Source: Tetrastigma voinierianum (lineage: Eukaryota; Streptophyta; Magnoliopsida; Vitales; Vitaceae). Taken from it: a DNA stretch of 64,000 bases. Position 1 is the first letter of the stretch; every line of letters begins with the position of its first letter. The notes beneath the pieces are model-generated. The model did no database searches. It saw nothing but the letters and a program-made list of their open reading frames with translations, and had not been told where the DNA came from. The stretch lies in assembly GCA_016808115.1 (NCBI GenBank), contig JAEQBH010000193.1, positions 4,774,001 through 4,838,000 on the forward strand, read 5' to 3'. Shown in pieces: positions 47,867-60,640 of this stretch. Position numbers and translations under genes: made by a program.

Positions 47867-48935
47867 TTCAAATGACTCCAATATGAAAGCAATTTGTTGA
47901 CGGGAGAGCACCTTTGTTGGGTGTCATCTTATAAAAGAATGGTCAAAAGGAAGTTGTTGAGAAATTGATAAGGAGTGAAGGTGATGAACTAGCTAAATTT
48001 GACAACAATCTTTGCGTTTTCCATGCTGTAAGATTAAAAAATGGTTTCACCTCTTTTGTGCCCCTTGCCTAATCTAACTTATTGACATTCAACGCATCAA
48101 GACATGCAATTTATTCAAAATACATTTCACATTCATATGACCAATACAACAGAAATCAATGTTTTAAAAATCGGATAAATGGTTAAATTGAAAATAATAT
48201 GTGATTAAATTGGAAAAATTATCGATTCATGGTTTAGAAATTGAACTAGCGATTGAAATCGGATTAAACCCGGATCAAAAAGGTCAATGATAAACAGTCC
48301 ACCGATTGGTCTGATCTGATCTTCAAAAAACTGAGGGAGATAAATAATTAGATGGATAACCCAACACCCCATTACATCCAAAATGTCGTTTTCGGCACTA
48401 CCTGCATTTCAACCCATGCATGCACGGGTCACAGTTTTGGGCACATCACCAAAAATCTCTATCTTTAATTCTCCACACATGCATCGACTTTTGACCATTG
48501 AAGGTATCAGATGTGATGATCAGTAGCATCTTTTTGTCAAGGCCAGCAAATATCTTGGAGTATAATATACTTTAAAGCCAATGGATAAATGGTAGTACGT
48601 ACAAGATTATCTTCTGCGGGAAGAAATCAACAGTTCAAAATATTCCCCACAACATGCTTGCAAATTAAGCAGTATCTGAATTGATTGGTCTGATCTATTA
48701 CTGAGAACAAGTGGCACAGAATATATATGGCTTGAATTTATAATATAATATCTATAAAAATAAAAACTATTTGAGATACTGATGAGCTGGTATTCAATTT
48801 AGAAGGTATATTTCCTGATAAAATCATTTTTCGTTTTTACAATTTTTGGACAGGCCATGTCCTTTTATCATATCTAACCAAATCAACCCTCCTCTGGTTT
48901 AAAAGATTAAGCCAAACCAAGCCAAGCCTAGCCAA
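47867..48935. other. Spacer between P450 start and NAC 3' end
   Basis: About 1.07 kb of AT-rich sequence carrying the presumptive P450 promoter and the NAC 3' flank. No further gene or repeat recognised. Confidence 0.7.
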
Positions 48936-49952
48936 TCACTGGAAGTCAAACACTGGGTTCACAAATACAGGCTGGTTGGGAATGTGATTCAGTTGATTCA
49001 GTTGGAATAACTCGAATTTGTCCAGGCCAGGTGGTTCAGTTCCAGAAACATTGCTTATCGAGCCTTGGAAATCGAAGGCTGAATTGTTGTCACCTAGGAG
49101 TTGTGAAATTGGGCCCAAGAAATCCATGTCCAATAGATGAGCAAGGGAAAAGGTCCTTGGAAATTTCATCAGACGCTGCTGCTCACCGCCTTCATCTGAA
49201 TTTATGACTGGTAGTTGGGGACATAAATTTTCTTCTTTCTCTTCCAAAACTCTCCCTGCATGCTTCTTCTTGTAGATTCTACATAGCACCCAATCATCCA
49301 ACTGCAATTACCAAAAAAAAAAAAGTTATCGTCAAACCACCATTTTATATAACAAAATTGAAAAAAATAATAATAATAATCGAAATTGACAAGAACCTAC
49401 CCTCATGGAACCATTGTGCTTCTTTGGGCGTGACCTGGAATCACTAAGGCGATATTCGTGCATTATCCAATCAGTTTTGATGCCCTTAGGAGGCCTACCC
49501 TTGTAAAACACAAGAGCCTTTTTCACCCCCACGTACTTAGACCCGCTATAGATGGCCTTGTCTGTCCCTGTGGCTTTCCAGTACCCTGACACCGTGGCTC
49601 GGTTCGGTCTAGCCCCATTCGGATACTTCCGGTCTCGCGGGGTAAAGAAATACCACTCTTTTTCTCCAAATTCCGTCTTCTCTGTAGTAATTACAAATTT
49701 AAAGTTAGACAACAGAGTTCAAATGTTTTGACTGAATCCTACTAGTTTAGACCCAAAATGAAACTCACCAGGCAATTCCCATGGCTCGAATTTGTAGATA
49801 TCTACTTCGGGGATGACGGATACGGGGCATGGCTTGGAAGTGACTTGGTTTCTGAGGTAATACATGATGAGTTCCTCGTCGGTGGGGTGAAATCTAAATC
49901 CGGGAGGAAGTTGAGAGCCGCCGCCGCCGCCGCCGCCGCCTTTTCCGTCCAT
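48936..49952 (-). CDS. NAC-domain transcription factor, NAP/NAC29-type
   Basis: Three exons on the minus strand: 49769-49952, 49401-49681 and 48936-49301, joined by GT-AG introns (the first splits a Glu codon), giving 276 aa. ATG at 49950-49952 gives MDGK and a run of eight Gly before LPPGFRFHPTDEEL (residues 15-28), NAC subdomain A. Later subdomains: PEVDIYKFEPWELP, EWYFFTPRDRKYPNG, GYWKATGTDKAI, VGVKKALVFYKGRPPKG, WIMHEYRL and DDWVLCRIYKK. The C-terminal region carries FPRTFSLAHLLDMDFLGP, close to the motif in Arabidopsis NAP. That group is nuclear and activates leaf senescence and ABA-linked genes; this role is by homology. All three exons are open and full length. The Gly run is coded by a GGC repeat (plus-strand 49919-49942), a likely site of length variation. 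Confidence 0.95.
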
Positions 49953-50327
49953 TTCTTTCACTAGTTTGGGCAGTTGGAAAGGGATAAGAGAGAAGGTGTT
50001 GAAGAGAGGAGGGAGAGAGTTTGAAATGTTTGAACGGAGAGAGCTAGCCGTTTTATCGGTGAGGGTTGTTTGTCGTGTAGTGGATTTTCTTTGTCTTGGA
50101 ATTAGGTTGGTTTTTTATTGACTTAGCAGCTTACCTCGTCCCAAAATGTGCTCCATACTCGCGGGGATATCAGTTTGTATATCGGGATTATAAGGGATTC
50201 ATGGTATGATCATCCCCGTAAGTTTCCGGGGAGACTGGGAGAGAGTATGTCTAATTTCATACTCGAGGCGGTGATGGAGAATGGGTCATCCGAGGTAGCC
50301 ATCACACAAGCCAACTTCCAAACATGA

Positions 50328-50501
50328 CACGTGTCCGTACCGAAAAGAGGAAAGCAGGATAAGCTCGAGAGAAAACGTATGTGCTTTTACTGGTGGTTCT
50401 TAATTCTTATCCACCCACCTCACTCATTGTGGCATTTCTCTTTTATGATTTGTCACGTGGTCACATCTCCTTACTTGGCTTAGAGATCAATTCAACACGT
50501 G
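50328..50501 (-). promoter_or_regulatory. Three CACGTG (G-box/ABRE core) sites upstream of the NAC gene
   Basis: CACGTG occurs at 50328-50333 (in ACACGTGTC), 50454-50459 (in TCACGTGG) and 50496-50501 (in ACACGTGG), 376-550 bp upstream of the NAC ATG. The flanks fit ABRE-type sites bound by bZIP (AREB/ABF) factors; PIF/bHLH binding is also possible. This fits the ABA and senescence response known for NAP genes. Function at this locus is inferred. Confidence 0.6.
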
Positions 50502-53500
50502 GCAAATGCAACTGTAGGACCGAATATTCCAAGAATCCGAGCCGTTGAAAGGAGGACCCTACCCATTCTTAAAGAAAAGAATCGGATAGCATGCGGAGGA
50601 GTAGGTGGGGGTGTCTTTGGTTAAGTGGATGAGGTAGGAATTATCCTATCCCATACATGGAAAATTGAAGATTCATGTGTGAAAAAGGTATTGAGAGGAG
50701 CGAGGAGGAGTGAGCAGTAATCCTCCAAATGATTGCGAGGGTCTTAGAATGTGGGAATGAGAGTTGGAAATTATTGCCTTACCTTTGAAGGGTGAAAATG
50801 GAAAGTATAGGTGGAAGGCTGGCTGGAAGTTGAAGGAAGTTTCAAGTGTTGTGAATATTGCTAATTAATTAGTTATTATTTACATTATTATATGGTTAAA
50901 GTGACGATTTATGAATGGCAAGATTCCGTGAGGATTCCACACGATTAATCAACGGTGCAAGCCTTGTCATTACCTCGCTTGCCTAATTAGTAATTCCCAA
51001 TCCATTATCCACCTTCTCTCTTTTTTTTTTAAATCATTGCCTACGCAGCTACGCTCGAGGTGTTCTTTTTCTATTCTTTTTTTCTTTTCTCTTCCAATCT
51101 TTTCCTGTCTCCAAAAACAACAATTTGTATAATAAAATCAAAATAATTATTTTTAATCATAATTCCAAAACATAATTGACAATCTCTGCCTATCTCTACT
51201 GAAAGTCTAAAGTTAAACATCCTCTCAAAAATTTTACGTGGTGTTTTTTTTTGGCCTTTTGTTGAAATTAATTTACTTTTGGTATTCAATTTTTTTTATT
51301 TATTAAATTTTTTCGAGATTTATTACTTAATTTTTTCTTAGATAGAAAAAACTAAAATATTTAATTTTTTTTAATGTTTGTCGCCTTTCCCCATCTGCCG
51401 AAAGTGAAAAGTGGGGACACGACCGCAGGGTGAAACTCTTCTTTGTTTTTCTATCATTGATAAGCCCAATTTATATATATTTTCATAAAAAAATAAACTT
51501 TACAAACATATCATATAAAACAGTCTTGTAATATTAGTGTTCCTGTAATATTTTGTATATATATCAAAGTCTTATTTACTTGTTCTTATACAATTTCACT
51601 CCTTCTGAAAACTCTACATTTACCATACAAAAAACAAATCCAAAGCTACGTATAATTGGAGCTCATACAGGTTGTGTTGGCCTCTTGTATGGAATATCAC
51701 GAGACGTGTCTTGATATCTGCTGAGGAATAAACACATGCTTAAGCTTTATAGCTTAGTGGGAATCCATAAATATGGATGACCTATCTTGATAGTAAATGC
51801 CCCATAACATTTTTATTCATAATGCATGTTGCTTCTCGTATCATTATAATTAAATTACCTGTGCATTTCCATATCATTTTCATAATTTCATCTTTTTATA
51901 AACATTCAAAAATTTCATTTCATCTTGTAATGGTGCTTGCATATTCCAAAGGGATCACGGAGAAAGAAATGTATATATCTGAGTGTGCTCATTTATCACG
52001 AGATAGTGATCTACATAAATGTATTGTATTATGTGACCCAAACTGAGATTATTGTAATGATGGGATCCATGTCGCCATTACGAATGGGATCGCTCTGTCA
52101 TGACTATATGATGTAGTATTGTTATCGCATAAGCGTATGTCCCCATCCAGTGCAGGTCATAAGGACAATCGGTTTATTATGTTTTTTTAACAATATTTGA
52201 ATTATCGAAAAAGATATCATATACATGAATAACTACGATATAAGTATCTGCTATGAGATATTCATTGTAAATAATCTCTTATAAACATTTCTTAGTACTT
52301 TGCAACTTTTTAAATATAGCAGAATTATCATTTAAGAAAAAAGGCGTTCGTAGACGGTTTTTCTTAGTCAAGGTCGGAGTATATATATGTTAAGGTAATT
52401 ATTCACACCTTATATGTTATCACATCTTGAGTGTCAAGAAATGTTTAGAACTTTCTTGACATTTATTTATGTCAAGATTGTTTTTATTTCTATCAATAAT
52501 GAATCTTCGTTAATATGATAAATGTCAATGTTTACTTTCATTTGTCAAGATTGGATTCAACACATGTTAAGTTTATTTGAATTTATGTCAATGTTACTGT
52601 TGGACATTGGTTATCTGTCAAGATTGCTTATGAAAAATTTAATATCATTTTATTCTGATTTTGAGTTTCTAATGGAAAAAAAACTTCTTGCATGCGCAAC
52701 ATATTTCCAAATTTCATTTGGTATCCAATGAATTTTAATAATCATAACTTAGTCCATGGATAATGTAAATAAACTACTATTTAAGATAAAAACTTAATAC
52801 ATTTGGATATTAAAACAAAATTAAATAAACCATTTCTTAATACAAAAAATATCATAATTCAAAACTTTCAACTAAGTCAATATACAAACTTAAATCATAA
52901 AACATAATGAACTTTGGAAAGGGTGGTCTAAACAATAATACATCAAATATAGATGTAGATTACAAACCTCTTATCTCTAATGTTAATCTTTAAGAAATGC
53001 CCCGTAGAAAAACCTTAAAATTGTCAACACATTTATATTAAAGACCTACAATAGAAAAACAAACCATGTTAACAAAAAGAAAAATAAATAAATAAAGAAA
53101 TTAGATTTACTACAATTAAACATTTCTAAGAATTAATTTAAGTTCAAATTTAGATTTTTATATTATAAACCTAAATAACTATAAAAATGCATTCCTTTTA
53201 AGTTTCTAAAAAGAACTTAAAAAACGAAAAATATGGGAAACAAAAAGCTATATCCAGCAAGCACATATATATTATTAGCTTTACAATTCTCAATTCTTGC
53301 ATGATGGTGGAGAACAAATGTGTCCTGTTGAAAAGCTATATCCAATGACATGTTTACTTCCTTTGAATTAAGATGCCTTAGCCTTGATGGTCAAAGTACA
53401 ACACAATCACTTGAGATAATAGATAATACCTCCACCAAACAAGTGCTTACGCAATAGCTAGCATAGAACTTTTTATTCTAAGTGGAATACCTTTGCTTAC

Positions 53501-53951
53501 CTTATTTAAATTCTTACTTAAGTATACCAAAGGACAACCTTCTCAAGTTAATAACTTATAGCAACACTTTGATGCATCCCATGTGGCCTCAAACACTTTT
53601 GAAAAAATCAAATGGCTTAAGATAAGGTGATTTTGCTATTTTATCTCCTCAAATGTCTCTCTTTATTCCAATCAAACTCCCCTTTTATCATGCTATCAAT
53701 AACAAAAGTTACTACAATACAAAATTCCATAAATCACTTATACATGAGATCATAGAAGGGGATTTCTTAAAATCCTTGTCTTTAAATAGGGGATTCACAA
53801 ATATACCCTTCATCTTCTTACCTTCCAAACAAAACATTTTTTTGATAAGTAAGGATAAATATTATCAATAATTTTTTTTAGTTGTGTAGGAGCATAATCT
53901 ATATCTAAACCATGCTAATATAATTTATTGTTTAGAAAATCTAACATTATT
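50502..53951. other. AT-rich intergenic region, no gene recognised
   Basis: Contains homopolymer and AT-rich tracts. A segment at about 51660-52180 (ending GTGCAGGTCATAAGGACAATC) has the look of decayed LTR sequence, but no boundary was found. A stretch at 52430-52640 repeats ATGTCAA/GTCAAGATTG several times. ORFs here (for example 51777-52046 and 52522-52731) have no recognisable domain and are probably chance. Confidence 0.6.
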
Positions 53952-54235
53952 ACTATCAATAATTAGGAGATCTATGTCTAGGAAACCAATCCTCTACTTG
54001 AAAATACAATTTTAAATTAATTTTTATTTTCAACTTGTATACACATAATTTCTGTGACCATGATGGTACATGACTAACTCCATGTAACATAGCCCGTACT
54101 ATCAATTACTAGGATATATGTATAGGAAATCAATCATCTACTTGAAACTATTAGTTTATATTAATATTTTTATTTCAATTTGTATACACCTAAACTGTGT
54201 GACCACGATGGAAGATGTCTCCATGTAACATAGCC
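53952..54235. repeat. Tandem duplication, about 146-bp period
   Basis: Two diverged copies, 53952-54095 and 54098-54235. Each starts ACTATCAAT, then has CTACTTGAAA and TTGTATACACNTAA, and ends CCATGTAACATAGCC. Confidence 0.85.
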
Positions 54236-54370
54236 AACAAAAATCTAGCACATAAAAATATCAAGTGGCCTCATCCAACAAAACTAATAACTTTCTTTCA
54301 AAAATATTATTTTTCTCTAACAAAGTTAATCGAAGTAGAAATATTTGTACCTCCTCATTATGTTCGCCCA

Positions 54371-54620
54371 TAAGCTCTTATGCGGCAGAATGCCTCCACC
54401 TTAATGCTTCTAGCTATACTCGGATGCCATGAAGAATGACAGCTTCTGCCTGCAATTTCTTATACTAAAGGCAACGCAAGGGGGGTTTTCAAGTTAAAAT
54501 AAGATGAGATGTCATAAATCAGTGTGAAAATAGATGAAAATTTACCTTCTTTGTCATTTGAACTAACTCCACAACAAGTTTGTCACAGATACCTTCCATC
54601 GATGCCACAAGTGAACAAGA
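54371..54620 (-). pseudogene. Unidentified exon-like remnant
   Basis: On the minus strand LVASMEGICDKLVVELVQM (about 54612-54550) ends before a GTAAAT donor-like site. After a gap, KLQAEAVILHGIRV (about 54468-54427) follows, with a stop and then LEALRWRHSAA. The codon-like pattern suggests a decayed gene. I do not recognise the family, and it may or may not belong with the subtilase fragments upstream. Confidence 0.3.
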
Positions 54621-54723
54621 AAATTATTAGTCAATGAAAGCTACATAAAGGGATGATTGATGAAAATTCGTATAGGACTTTAATTGAGCTATGATAATTT
54701 GAGGTTACTGAATGTAGAATATC

Positions 54724-54744
54724 AAAAAAAAAAAAAAAAAAAAA
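54724..54744. repeat. Poly-A run
   Basis: About 21 A in a row, just 3' of the subtilase His fragment on the minus strand, so it reads as T on that strand. Confidence 0.95.
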
Positions 54745-54799
54745 TCCGTACCCACTGCATGCAATGCAAGATCATTTGACACCAACTTTTGGTTGTGGA

Positions 54800-55125
54800 T
54801 CCAGTATGTGTGTCATGGCCTTCTGAAACTCTTGGTGATGGAAAATCATCTGGGGGTATTTTTCTATGCTCCAATTATTTTACTACATGTGTAGCATTAA
54901 ATTTTTTGTTAAGCAGTAGTGGGGTTACTGTATGTGAACAAAAAAAAAAAGGCAAATGAAAGAAAGTAGAAAAAAATTATTTACTTGTTTCAGGTGAAAT
55001 TGAATGAGAGTTTAATAAGTGCCTTCTCATTTGAATGGTGGTGGGCCAAACCCTTCATCTCTGAAACTATCATATGTAGGCCAGATTCCACAGTCCAACA
55101 TTCCAACAATAATGTCCTTCTCAAT
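54800..55125 (-). pseudogene. Subtilase (cucumisin-type S8 protease) fragments
   Basis: Two pieces on the minus strand match catalytic regions of plant subtilases. EKDIIVGMLDCGIWP (55122-55078) corresponds to the Asp region, followed by SFRDEGFGPPPFK (to about 55032). PSPRVSEGHDTHTGSTTKS (54839-54786) corresponds to the His region. A stop follows FK, the His piece differs from the usual GHGTHT by Asp for Gly, and the segment between them is broken. No Ser-domain or propeptide is seen nearby. It is a relic of a secreted protease gene with no likely product. Confidence 0.75.
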
Positions 55126-57150
55126 ACAAAGTTACAACCCCGTCGAAGCCTGAACATACAAAGTTACCTTCAAGTATTGATAAAACAAATCTAGGATAAT
55201 ATAAAACAAATCAAAGATATGCCATTAAATCTCTATATATTCAATATCAATCACAGATCCCAAAGCCAACCCTATTGAGAACTCCAGATGAGATGAGAGA
55301 CTGGAAGCCCCACAGGCCCTAACCATTCCTTCTTGATGAACAAACAGATAGAGAAAGAAATTCCCACAACTTTCACTTATTTCTATAACTAGTCTTTTTG
55401 CTAATCATAAAGAGTGACAGTCCTGCGCTGTTTTTGTAGGAACACGGAAACAAAATGGAGATTCACCCATCATGAACTAAGCCAACAACAACATCAAGCT
55501 GCTAATCGCTAACACATTTATATAAAGGAAGAGGAAATTTAAAAAGAAAAAAAAAAAAGAACAACACTACTTTTAATTCTCTCTTGCCCTAACTTTTCAT
55601 TGTGGATCGAATCTGCACCCGCACATAACAAAAGAAGATATATATATGGGCACGAAGGGTTTCGACTTTATAGAGAATTAAGAATTCATATTATTGTTTG
55701 TTATCCATTAGAGAAGTTAGGCCACTAATACATCTTCATTCTTGGCATATTTTCTAATTGTCAATGTCATGATTTGTGTCATTGTCGGCGATGACTGTAC
55801 GCATCATATACCGTAGGATTTTTTATGCTCCAGCCAACACAGTGCCAAAATTAAAAACAAATCATAAGCAGTAGAAGGTTTAATGATACCTCCATTCAAA
55901 GTGACATTAAGTTATGACCATTCAAGGTTGTTGGATCTAGTGACAAACCCATGATTGTAGTCGACTACAAGGGCAAGAAGAAGCAAATTTCTACAGAGGA
56001 GAGTTCTTCCATGGTTCTCATGAAGATGCGTGAGATTACTTAGGTTTTTTTGGGTTATACGATGAAAATTGTTGTGGTCACCGTCCCCGCCAACTTCAAC
56101 TATTCTCAAGGTCAACTATGAAGGATGCTAGTTTCTTCACCGTTCTCAATGTGATACATATCAGAGCCAAGAAGGATGATCATGGAGAGAACAGGAAAAG
56201 AAAAGACTAAAGAAGAGAGGAAGAGTGGCGACTGCATAGAAGAATAGAAATGTGGTTTCTGAGGGTTTTATAGGGGTGTGATTCGTGTCGATGAATTAGT
56301 GTTAGCACATTGTGTCAATATACAAATGTGTACATGCTTGTGCAATTAAAATTAGGGTATACGGTATGTAGCGGTAGGGTCGTATATGTCTTGTGAGAGC
56401 TTCTTTAATTATTTTAGTCTTGTAATAGAATTTTTGAAAGTTGTTTTTAAGGGTGAAATTATAAAGTTTTGGCGTTGTGGCGGCACTGCGATCAAGGAAA
56501 GTGGAGGGTGAAAGTACAAATTATGGAATTTCAAAGAATAATAATAATAATAAATTACCAAGGAATGGTTCGGAAGCTTCAGAAATTTTAGATCTCGGAT
56601 GGCCAGCTTGATTTCTGTAGTTAAATTAAATCTCCTTGAAATCAGTGACTCGAAAATTTCGTTGAATTACGAGGAACGGTCAGACTGCAATTTGGGTGAT
56701 AGAGTCGTCGGTGAGAAACTTGAGGACGAGATTTTACAAAAATACGGAAGTCGAAAAATGGAACGATCTAAGTTCGTATGCGATAAAATGGGCGAAAATA
56801 AATAAATTTTTTCGGAGAAGAAATGGATCCAAATGAGGTAATAGAAATCATTTATCCAAATAATAATAATAATAATTAAAGAAAATGATTAAAAAATAAT
56901 AATAAAAGTCAAAAGGAGAAACATTCGGGACGAGAGAGAGAGAGCATGGAGGAGAGAGGAATTTTAATTTTTTTTTTTCTTTTTCCGCTTCTTTCTCATA
57001 TTTATGGAAATCGAACTGTAGATTTTTGTCGGAGCAGAAGGCAAGGGCCAGTGCACGGGATGAAGGCTATTCTGCGTAGGTACCAAAAGCTTAACATTTC
57101 GTCCTTACTTCAAGTGAAAATTTTCCTATTTATGTTATTTAAATTTAATC
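55126..57150. other. Intergenic sequence, no supported gene
   Basis: Contains ORFs on both strands (55912-56115 minus; 56599-56805 and 56946-57158 plus) without recognisable domains. ATA/AAT simple repeats lie near 56537-56552 and 56860-56876. The stretch from about 56600 may already be upstream LTR sequence of Gypsy C. Confidence 0.5.
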
Positions 57151-58159
57151 TTATGTAATGAGCAGAATTTAAACTTGTGAAGGTCGATATGACTTGATCC
57201 GAAATTTTTGGACTAAGTTTAGGAATTTTAGAATTTTCAAAGCGTGTTCGAGCAGTTCGAATTTGAATTTCAAAGGCTGGACAGTTCGGGGTTGAAATTT
57301 TAAGCACATTCGGACCGATCGACATATTTCAAAAATATTTTGGGTGTTTTTTAGGCTACATGGAAAGTCGCGGTATAGAATTTAACCATATGTCTGTCAA
57401 TAACATTTGGTGCCCACATAATTTCTGAAAAAATTTAATTGTAGTACCACATGTCTTAATTTTCGTGGTTATCTTGGCGTGTGTGGTCTAATACGTCGAA
57501 TAGCATAAGTCGTTTTGAAAAGTTGCTAAACGGATAGTTTTTATGGAAGCAGAATTCATGTGTGAGAACATTTGATCAATTTCACCTCATATTATCGATG
57601 TCCTTATCGAATGGGACTAGCAAGTAAAGTTTTGTTATAATCGAAGTTCGTTCGATGTAGTCTCTTTGAAAGCTCTTTGTATGTTTTATGGTTAAAACGT
57701 TGAACTGAGGCCATTTTCGTAATTTGTATGAATCGTGTAGGCGATTGGAGCATACGACGATAATCTAGCGTGCTTGACAAGAATTGAAAGAAATTAGTAG
57801 AGAAAAAGGTGAGTACTCAAAATCGTTTTTGAAAACGAAAGTGTTTAAATTACAAGTTTGTAAAGTGCTTTGAAAATACAATGTAATGAGTAAAGCATTT
57901 TTTACCTCTCCTTGTTATACTCGCGAGAAACTTTTGATTACGTGCCAAGAAAGCAGGTTGGCTGGTTTAGCAAAACCCCTAGATGGCGTAAGCTGGGTTT
58001 CCGATCCGGATGTATGCCGGATTGTGCATGGCGGGGTTAGCGGGACATTATGACTAACTATATTGCCTGGTCGGCAATTGAGGGTTAGATATAGTATATA
58101 TTTATATAGTGAGTCGCACTACATGCATTCGAAGATTATATAAGTAGTTAGTAACATAG

Positions 58160-59030
58160 TACGTAGCGATCATGGTGTTGGTTATGAGGTTCCATCAGGG
58201 CATTTGGTTCGAGTTTCATTATGTTTATAGAGATCGTAGTGTTCGCGGATAGTAATGGAAGCGGGTAGTGTTTCGAGGTTCACAGTGCGATTCAGGGTTA
58301 GGTGGCATCACGTGCAGGGTATTTCGGAGAAATGGGCCGCAGTGGTTGGTACTTGATTCTGATATAATGACTGGAATGTGTAACAACTGAAACAATTTTC
58401 GGCCGAAGAAATAGTTTGAGCAGTTTCGCCGTGGTTTCATAGAAAAGCTTCGGTTTTCTTATAAACGGTTTACAACCATTTCTATCTGATTTTTCGTATT
58501 GGGAGAGTGCATCGACGGGGACAACAACACATTTAGAACTTATGGTACTCAGAGCGATTGGCTCACGAGTTTTACAATTTTTAAATAATTTTTCGAATCT
58601 GATTCTTTGACGAAAGACATTTAAGATCACTCCCGGTCACAAGCCCGTATTTGTATATATATAAGATAAGGTTTAAAGTAGCGTGGTAAAAGTAAATGTG
58701 ACATTTTGTATATGTAAATATCTTTTGTAAAATATGCATGCATGGTTTTGAGAAAAACAGATTGCGATGAAATTATGTTGGATTGATTTATATCTTATAG
58801 TTTGATGAGGACTAGATGTCCTTTATGGTTGTAGTTGGATAGTGATTTTGTATTTAGGAAGCGATACACTTAGGAATGGCCATTATCTTTGCAATTTTCG
58901 TTAAATCTAAAGGTGTGATTTTTAAGTACAAGAATTTTATAACCAGCGTTTCAAGACATTTTCAACGGTTGTAGCGACTTAGCTTCATGTGGTAATTTGT
59001 CGGTCAGCGAGCTTGGTGAAGTCTGTGGGT
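58160..59030 (+). repeat. Direct repeat, left copy (LTR end + primer site + leader)
   Basis: Colinear with 60640-61540. Shared blocks: GTTCCATTATGTTTATAGAGATC-type sequence (58216-58233), GCAGTGGTTGGTACTTGATT (58333-58352), GTATATATATAAGATAAGGT (58653-58672) and TTATGTTGGATTGATTTATA (58775-58794). Confidence 0.9.
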
Positions 59031-59239
59031 TATCGATTCCACGTCAATAAGAAGGTCACATCGAGTTGAGTATCGAGAATAGTTTTAGGCGATAGTTCAC
59101 CTGTTTTTCGCGCGTTTTCCACAGTATTTCCTATAGAATTGTTTTTATAATGATTTTCCTATAGCAACCTATACTGTTTTTCTAAATCCTTTCATGCATC
59201 AAATATTGTAAAGTGTCATTGAATCTTTTAACCTTGAAA

Positions 59240-60250
59240 TTCACAGCATTATGCGGGCAGTCGTGAGGTCGACTGGGACCTCGCATCGGAGGCCACCGAG
59301 GAGAAATGTCGAGCACACCCCCAGGTCAGAGGTGCCTCGATGAATCAGCCCAGCGGAACCGTCGAGGGCGCGGACCCGAGGAGGCTGTACCTTGGCGATG
59401 GATCAGGTTATCTGGTTGTTGGGGCTACCGGGTCGGCTATGGGGAGCCTCCCGAGGAAGGCAGAGGGCATGATAGAGCAGCGGCTAAATTAGGGCTAAAA
59501 CTTATGATGGTATCGGCGACCCAGAGGCAGCGTACTTATGGTTAGACAGGGTTAGTGAAATTTATACAATGATGGGGTGTTCAGATGAGCAGAAAATCCT
59601 CTTTGGGTTTCTTGATGGCAGCCGGGACGGGGCGGTGGGAGGCCATTAAGAGGAGACACCCTACAGGAGTCACTTGGGACCAGTTCTGATAGGCATTTGC
59701 AGACAGATTTTACCCGCGTAGTTATCAGAATGCAAAAATAGAAGAATTCTTTAAGTTAGAGCAACGATCCCTGACAGTGACAGAATATGAGCAGAGGTTT
59801 TCAGAGCTCGTGAAATTGGTGCCTATGATACAGGAAAATGAGGAACATAAATGTAAGCGATTCATGGCCGGCTTGAATGTCAGAATTAAAGTTCATCTAG
59901 CTTGGGCGTCTCAAAATAAATTTGGAGAAGGCGGTTGAGAAATTTTTGCTAAAAATTTAGAAAAAGGGCGATTTGATTCTAACTGAGCGACAGACGATGA
60001 AGGTGCTCGACAGTCGGCTAGGCGCAGTCGATTAAGTAGAAAGAAAGGAAAGAAATGGACCGGCGGTAGAGGCTCGGGACGGGCGACATCTAGCGAGGAT
60101 CGCGGTCGCGGCTGACCAGGGAGGTGGTAGATCTTCGGGATCATCTTTTCCATTGTGCCACCCACATGTCGGAGAGGCATCTCGGAGAGTCTGGGATGGA
60201 ACATGACGGGATGTTTCCATTGCGAGGCGAGAAGGTCACTTTATCGAGGC
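59240..60250 (+). pseudogene. Gypsy C gag with zinc knuckle
   Basis: Ty3/gypsy gag, readable over three frames. GIGDPEAAYLWLDRV and IYTMMGCSDEQKILFGFLDG (59512-59620) start the retrotransposon-gag core. VTWDQF, FYPRSYQNAKIEEFFKLEQR, EYEQRFSELVKLVP and KCKRFMAGLNVRIK follow (59675-59900). A basic linker leads to a knuckle remnant, GCFHC...EGHF (about 60210-60245). A stop at about 59688 and several frame changes inactivate it. Confidence 0.87.
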
Positions 60251-60494
60251 GTCCGCGGCTGAGTAGTTGCGAGACACTAAGGTAGGTGCAGTGCTTATCA
60301 CGCCTTAGGCACGGTGGTCCCGGTCGGTACGGTAGGGGTGGTTCGAGGCGGGGTGGCGTCTGACACTGGTGGGGGTGCGATGTAGAGTGCGGAGGCCAAA
60401 GGCGGTGCCGTTGGCCGGATTGAGTATTTTCGTACTCATGCTTTCGGGTATTCTGATCCTGGCGAGGCGGATGCATCACCGAGGAGCGTGATTG

Positions 60495-60640
60495 CGGTAT
60501 GATTTCAGTTTACGATCATGATGCATATGCATTAGTGGACCCAGGAGCCACTCATTCATTTATTTCAGTACCATTCACTGAGAGGCCCTTTGTATCGAAT
60601 TTCGTAAAGTTTGGTTCCGAGGTGTTGGTTTCGAGGTTCT
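60495..60640 (+). pseudogene. Gypsy C protease N-terminal part
   Basis: YDHDAYALVDPGATHSFIS (60505-60561) contains the retropepsin active site in the gypsy form D-P/S-G-A-T-H-S-F, then VPFTERPFVSNFVKFGSEVLV. The coding line ends at about 60640, where the direct-repeat copy begins, so the flap and C-terminal half are missing. Confidence 0.87.

Noticed and set aside
52322..52380. Hairpin-like AAGAAAAAAGGCG...GGTTTTTCTTAG
   Set aside because: The arms are short and mostly A/T runs; no companion features of a terminator, MITE or small RNA gene.
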